A stretch of DNA of 64,000 bases from Duganella guangzhouensis (GTDB lineage: Bacteria; Pseudomonadota; Gammaproteobacteria; Burkholderiales; Burkholderiaceae_D). The stretch spans positions 1 through 64,000 of the forward strand of contig NZ_WKJK01000014.1 in NCBI RefSeq assembly GCF_009674535.1. Reading direction: 5' to 3'. Within the stretch, counting starts at the first letter, position 1. Each line of letters starts with the position of its first letter. Below the pieces are notes generated by a model. The model had not been told where the DNA came from, did not search any database, and saw nothing but the letters and a program-made list of their open reading frames with translations. Below, piece after piece: positions 60,551-64,000 of this stretch. Position numbers and translations under genes: made by a program.

Positions 60551-60677
60551 TGCTTCCCTCCCTTTGCTGACTGGATAGTCAGGTGATAGTTTTCGCTTGC
60601 AATATTAGCATAATAAAATTGCAAACAAGGAGATCGAAACATGAATAAGTCGCGGGGCGGCCACAGCGGCGGCAGCG

Positions 60678-60752
60678 TGGTCCCCCCGACTGGAATCGAA
60701 CCAGTATCCCACGCTTAGGAGGCATGTGCACTATCCATTGTGCTACGGGGAG
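60678..60752 (-). tRNA. tRNA-Arg, anticodon CCU
   Basis: A 75-nt cloverleaf including an encoded CCA end. Acceptor CTCCCCG pairs with CGGGGGG (one G-U), the D stem is GCAC/GTGC, the anticodon stem CATGC/GCGTG encloses loop CTCCTAA with anticodon CCU (reads AGG), and the T arm is ACTGG-TTCGATT-CCAGT. No integrase or attachment-site duplication was noticed beside it. Confidence 0.97.
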
Positions 60753-60801
60753 GACGCGGCGCTGCGCATTATAACGGAGCCGGCGCGCGCCGGGTGGGAG
60801 T

Positions 60802-62277
60802 TTACGGGGCGGCTGCGGCGAGGCAGGCAATACCAAAGATGAGTCCGCCGATCAGCAGGCTTTGCCAGTCCTTGGCGGCAAACACCACCGGATCGTCGTG
60901 CATTTCGCCGCGGTGGGTTTTCAGCCAGACGCGGGTGATCCAGTAGGCCATCAGCGGGATCACCAGCCACAGCAACTGAGGCTGGCGATACAGCACCCGC
61001 ACCTCGGGGCTGTTGATATACAGCGCCAACACCTGGATGGCGCTGAAGCCGCTGGCCGAGCCCAGCGCCAGCAAGACCGGCAAGTCGGCGGTCCGATAGC
61101 CGCGCCCGGCGGTTTTGCTTTGCGACTGGCTGAGCAGCAGTTGCAGTTCGGCGTAGCGCTTGACCAGCGCCAGGCTGAGGAAGATGAAGACCGAGAACGA
61201 CAGCAACCAGAACGAGAGCTCGATGCCGGTGGCGGCGGCGCCCGCCAGGATCCGCAGCGTGTACAGGCCGGACAGCATCATGATGTCCACCACCACCTGG
61301 CGCTTGAGGCGGAACGAATAGACCAGCGTGCTGGCATAGTACAGCACCATCACCGCGGCAAAGCTGGGCGGCAGCAGCGCCAGCAGCGCGACCGCCAGGC
61401 CCAGGCTCAGCAGCATCAGCGCCACCCCCAGCGGGATCGGCAGCGCGCCCGAGGCGAAGGGGCGATTTTTCTTGCGGTGGTGGGCGCGGTCGGCGTCGAT
61501 GTCGAGCAGATCGTTGAGTACATACACGCTGGAGGCGCACAGGCCAAAGCACAGGAACGCCTGCAGCGCCTGCATCAGCAGCGCATGCTGGTCCAGCGCG
61601 TGGCCCATCGCCAGCGGCACGAACACCAGCAGGTTCTTCAGCCATTGATGGGGGCGCAGCGATTTCAGCGCGGCACGCGCCAGCCGCTGCGGATGGGCGG
61701 CAATGATGTTGGCCGGGCCCAGCGCCTGGGCGCCGCGCACGACGCTGGCGGAGGCGTTGGCGACGGCGATGTGACCGGCGTCGCGCCACACCGGCAAGTC
61801 GTCGTGGCTGTTGCCCAGATACTCGTAACCACCCTGGCCAAACAAGCGGTTCAGTTCAGCCGCCTTGCGTTCGGCCGACAGGTTGCGGCCATCGGCGTGG
61901 TTGGTGGCCACCACCTGGTCGAACAGTTGCAGGTGGGCGGCGATCGCCTCGGCATAGGCCTGCGCGCTGGCGGTGGCCAGCACCACCCGGCGGCCCTGGC
62001 TGCGCTGGTTGCGCAGGTAGTCCAGCACTTGGGGGGTGTAGGGCAGCAGCGTGGCATCGATCGGCACCAGCGCCGCGATGCGTAACTTGGTGGCGGCCTT
62101 GCCGTGTGCGAGCAGCCAGAACGGCACCAGCAAGGCCTGCCAGAAGTGGTGTTTGAGCAGCAGCAGAAATGACTCGAACAACAGGTCGGTATAGATCAGG
62201 GTGCCGTCGCAGTCGACGCACAGCGGCATGGCCGCGAGGTCGACTGCGTGGGCGGGGGCGTTGGTGGCAGGTCGCAT
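60802..62277 (-). CDS. HAD phosphatase-UbiA prenyltransferase fusion
   Basis: A 491-residue two-domain protein. Residues ~15-200 are a HAD phosphatase (motif I CVDCDGTLIYTD, motif II LATASAQ, motif IV GNSHDDLPVW); residues ~210-491 are a polytopic UbiA prenyltransferase with NDLLDIDADRAHHRKKNRP as the first Asp-rich motif and a later YRTADLPV. The UbiA part resembles decaprenyl-phosphate phosphoribosyltransferases (DPPR synthase), and the fused phosphatase may remove the 5-phosphate of the transferred sugar. This would make a polyprenyl-linked pentose donor for a membrane glycosyltransferase, and one is encoded 15 bp upstream. Confidence 0.9.
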   Translation of the reverse strand: MRPATNAPAHAVDLAAMPLCVDCDGTLIYTDLLFESFLLLLKHHFWQALLVPFWLLAHGKAATKLRIAALVPIDATLLPYTPQVLDYLRNQRSQGRRVVLATASAQAYAEAIAAHLQLFDQVVATNHADGRNLSAERKAAELNRLFGQGGYEYLGNSHDDLPVWRDAGHIAVANASASVVRGAQALGPANIIAAHPQRLARAALKSLRPHQWLKNLLVFVPLAMGHALDQHALLMQALQAFLCFGLCASSVYVLNDLLDIDADRAHHRKKNRPFASGALPIPLGVALMLLSLGLAVALLALLPPSFAAVMVLYYASTLVYSFRLKRQVVVDIMMLSGLYTLRILAGAAATGIELSFWLLSFSVFIFLSLALVKRYAELQLLLSQSQSKTAGRGYRTADLPVLLALGSASGFSAIQVLALYINSPEVRVLYRQPQLLWLVIPLMAYWITRVWLKTHRGEMHDDPVVFAAKDWQSLLIGGLIFGIACLAAAAP

Positions 62278-62292
62278 GCGGGAGCTCGTGGT

Positions 62293-63846
62293 TTAATGCG
62301 CAGGGGTAAAGGCGCGTGTGGCGGAGAGGGTGGTCTTGTCGTAGCGGCTCATAGTGGCGGCCTGGACATAGATCGGATAATCGGCCACCTCGGGCAGCGC
62401 CAGCATCAGCGCCAGCGCATCCTGCGGCCACTGGAAGCGCTTGTCGGTCACGTACAGGCGACGCTGGCCGGCGCTGAGCAGCCAGGCATCGAACGGTCCC
62501 AGCTTGACCGGCTGCAGGCGCAGCGCCGGATCGGCGGCCAGCAGCGCCGCCACCACGTATTCGCGGGTGTCGCCCATGAACACCAGGTGTTGCGGCGCGC
62601 TGGCGGCCAGGCGCTGGGCCTCGGCGCGGAAGTTGGCTTGCACCGCCTGGTTGGCGCGCTGGTCGAGTGGGAACAGTCCCATCGGCACTTGCTGGGTGGC
62701 GCGGCGCACGCCGCCGCTGTCGTAGGCCCACTGGTAGCGGCCGACCACCACCGGCCGCACCGCCTCGGCCAGTCCCTGGTTAAGCAGCACCAGCAGCAGG
62801 CCCAGACCCAGCGCCCGCTGCAGGCTGCGCAACTGGTCGCGCCACAGCAGGCCGATCAGCATGAACAGCGCCAGCAGCGGAAACAGGAAGTGCCGCGCCG
62901 GCTGCGGATTGGGCAGCCAGAACAGCAGCGAGGGCAGCAGCAGCACCGCCAGCGCCAGCAAGATCAGTCGTGGTGGTGGCGGCGACCGGTGGCGCGCCAG
63001 GCGCAGCGCGCCGACGCCGATGGCCGCGATGGTGCCGAGGCCGAGCACCATGACAAACACCACCAGGCCGCGGCCGACCCGGTCGAGGGCGACAAATTTG
63101 TTGACAAAGCCCATCAGCGAGCCGCCGGCGCCGCCATGGTCGCTGACATAGGGCCGTTGCAAGACCAGGAATAGCGCAAACGCCAGCACCGGCAGCAGCA
63201 GCGCCCAGCCCAGCTCGCGCCAGCAGGCGCGCAGCGGCGCGCCGCGCGCCGCCCAGTACAGCGCCGGCATGAAGGGCAGCGCCAGCGCGATGTCGCCGCG
63301 CAGCGTCAGACTGCCGACCAGGCTGATCAGCGCCGCCGCCAGATACAGCGCGCGCTGTGCCGGCGCTGGCTGGTCCAGGCACTGCAGCAACAGCCAGCTG
63401 GACAGGAAATACAGCGCGCAAGCGCCGATGAAGGGGTGGCCCGACGCCAGGAACGGCATCACCAGCGGCGAGAACAGGAAGGTCAGGCTGACGAACAGTG
63501 CTGCCGGGCCCGGCAGTACCCGGCTCAGCAGCAGGCTCAGGCCCAGCGCGAACAGCAGCGCAAAGCCGAGCCCGACGTAATTGATGACCAGGGTGACGTG
63601 ATCGGGCGAGCGCAGCTGCTCCGGCGGGATCAGCGCGTGCAGCAGTTCGTAAAAGCCAAAGCTGAACGGCATGCCGTACTGCAGCTCACCGGCGTTGGGC
63701 ACCCCGGTGACGGCGGCATACACGATGCCCATCACCATGCTGCCCATGTCCGGTTCGCCGAAGGTGAGCCGGTAACCATACACTGCGGTCAGGGCGGCGG
63801 AGGCCAGGGCCAGCGCGGCGATCCACCACAAATTTCTTTGTTTCAA
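62293..63846 (-). CDS. Polytopic membrane protein, probable lipid-linked-sugar glycosyltransferase (GT-C-like)
   Basis: A 517-residue protein with about 9-11 TM helices in its first 390 residues and a soluble C-terminal ~130 residues. The early loop FGEPDMGSMVMGIVYAA has acidic residues placed like the catalytic Asp/Glu of GT-C enzymes between TM1 and TM2. It has no better identity by eye. The adjacent HAD-UbiA gene would produce a polyprenyl-phosphate sugar, the donor type GT-C enzymes use. Downstream gap of 15 bp suggests one operon. Confidence 0.72.
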   Translation of the reverse strand: MKQRNLWWIAALALASAALTAVYGYRLTFGEPDMGSMVMGIVYAAVTGVPNAGELQYGMPFSFGFYELLHALIPPEQLRSPDHVTLVINYVGLGFALLFALGLSLLLSRVLPGPAALFVSLTFLFSPLVMPFLASGHPFIGACALYFLSSWLLLQCLDQPAPAQRALYLAAALISLVGSLTLRGDIALALPFMPALYWAARGAPLRACWRELGWALLLPVLAFALFLVLQRPYVSDHGGAGGSLMGFVNKFVALDRVGRGLVVFVMVLGLGTIAAIGVGALRLARHRSPPPPRLILLALAVLLLPSLLFWLPNPQPARHFLFPLLALFMLIGLLWRDQLRSLQRALGLGLLLVLLNQGLAEAVRPVVVGRYQWAYDSGGVRRATQQVPMGLFPLDQRANQAVQANFRAEAQRLAASAPQHLVFMGDTREYVVAALLAADPALRLQPVKLGPFDAWLLSAGQRRLYVTDKRFQWPQDALALMLALPEVADYPIYVQAATMSRYDKTTLSATRAFTPAH

Positions 63847-63958
63847 TTTCTACTCCCCGTATCAAGGCTGGTAGGACGCATTTGTTGCAGTGCGATGGCA
63901 GAATACTACTATCAATTTCTACAACAATGATAGTAAATTTTTACTGTTGCACGGCGTC
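63847..63958. promoter_or_regulatory. Intergenic promoter region with an 8-bp inverted repeat
   Basis: A 112-bp gap upstream of the glycosyltransferase-like gene. TACTATCA (63907-63914) and TGATAGTA (63928-63935) are perfect inverted arms over 13 nt in AT-rich sequence. It may end the preceding transcript or bind a regulator. No promoter boxes are clear enough to call. Confidence 0.4.
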
Positions 63959-64000
63959 TTATTTCAGCATGCCCGCGGCATTCATGCGCTGATACAGGCG
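63959..64000 (-). CDS. 3' end of a gene entering from the right, possibly a Fis-type regulator
   Basis: Thirteen codons then TAA: RLYQRMNAAGMLK. The LYxRMxxxGML pattern recalls the last helix of Fis-type helix-turn-helix domains at the C-terminus of sigma-54 activators (RxTLYRRLKxxGL). The evidence is only this short match and an uninterrupted frame, so the call is tentative. Confidence 0.35.
   Translation of the reverse strand, partial: RLYQRMNAAGMLK

Noticed and set aside
60678..60836. tRNA-Arg as an integration site for a genomic island
   Set aside because: No integrase gene, no duplicated tRNA end and no shift in gene character beside it.

Overview
The window is chromosomal DNA of a GC-rich betaproteobacterium, most likely Oxalobacteraceae (Duganella, Massilia, Janthinobacterium type). 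The evidence is the xseA / exbB-exbD-lpxK-Trm112-kdsB-adk core block, a DUF4148 protein, PEP-CTERM sorting, a 2-aminobenzoyl-CoA catabolic operon and GGGGTCAGACCCC-type palindromes. Gene density is high. I see no prophage, insertion sequence or CRISPR array.

Layout. 1-8.9 kb: a moxR-DUF58-(transglutaminase-like) operon, a histone-deacetylase-like amidohydrolase, an OPT transporter followed by an S9 peptidase, the ribosome-assembly GTPase YlqF and a DODA-type dioxygenase. 9.0-12.1 kb: a compact cobalamin riboswitch ahead of btuB and btuF-like genes. 12.2-13.9 kb: dsbA, a small membrane protein and an SDR enzyme. 20.4-13.9 kb (minus strand): an efflux operon, DUF4148-NodT-MarR-FUSC-DUF1656-HlyD-LysR. 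20.5-28.4 kb: an acidic small protein, a LysR/aldo-keto reductase pair, two overlapping very small genes, a Tat-exported phospholipase C, sodB, and a LacI regulator divergent from glk with palindromic operators.

29.9-30.9 kb is a 1.08-kb non-coding interval between xseA and exbB and is the most unusual part of the window. It holds six divergent copies of a 93-bp module. In each copy an IHF-like site is followed, with its ATCAA core exactly 41 bp upstream (about four helical turns), by a DnaA box (TTATCCACA three times, then TTGTCCACA three times). Weaker DnaA-like boxes lie 12 bp before and 14 bp after that box at almost fixed spacing. It resembles a DnaA-titrating or nucleotide-switching locus (datA/DARS type) or an origin, yet no dnaA gene is in view.

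30.9-37.6 kb: exbB-exbD-lpxK-Trm112-kdsB, adk, a K+-independent type membrane pyrophosphatase and a secreted Pro-rich protein. 37.6-43.8 kb: palindromic repeats that supply the C-terminus of an OsmC protein, a divergent GntR regulator with nucleotidase yjjG, an SDR gene behind a 20-bp palindromic operator, an SMR-like protein lacking the catalytic Glu, ggt and a patatin. 43.8-49.5 kb: a 1642-residue propeller-type hybrid kinase and a response regulator. 49.6-56.3 kb: a tightly overlapping six-gene operon for aerobic 2-aminobenzoate (anthranilate) breakdown through CoA thioesters. 56.3-64 kb (minus strand): a DUF1800/DUF1501 pair, a PEP-CTERM protein, tRNA-Arg(CCU), a HAD-UbiA fusion and a polytopic glycosyltransferase-like protein.

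Start codons were chosen from Shine-Dalgarno spacing and family N-termini. All functions rest on reading motifs by eye; no database search was run.
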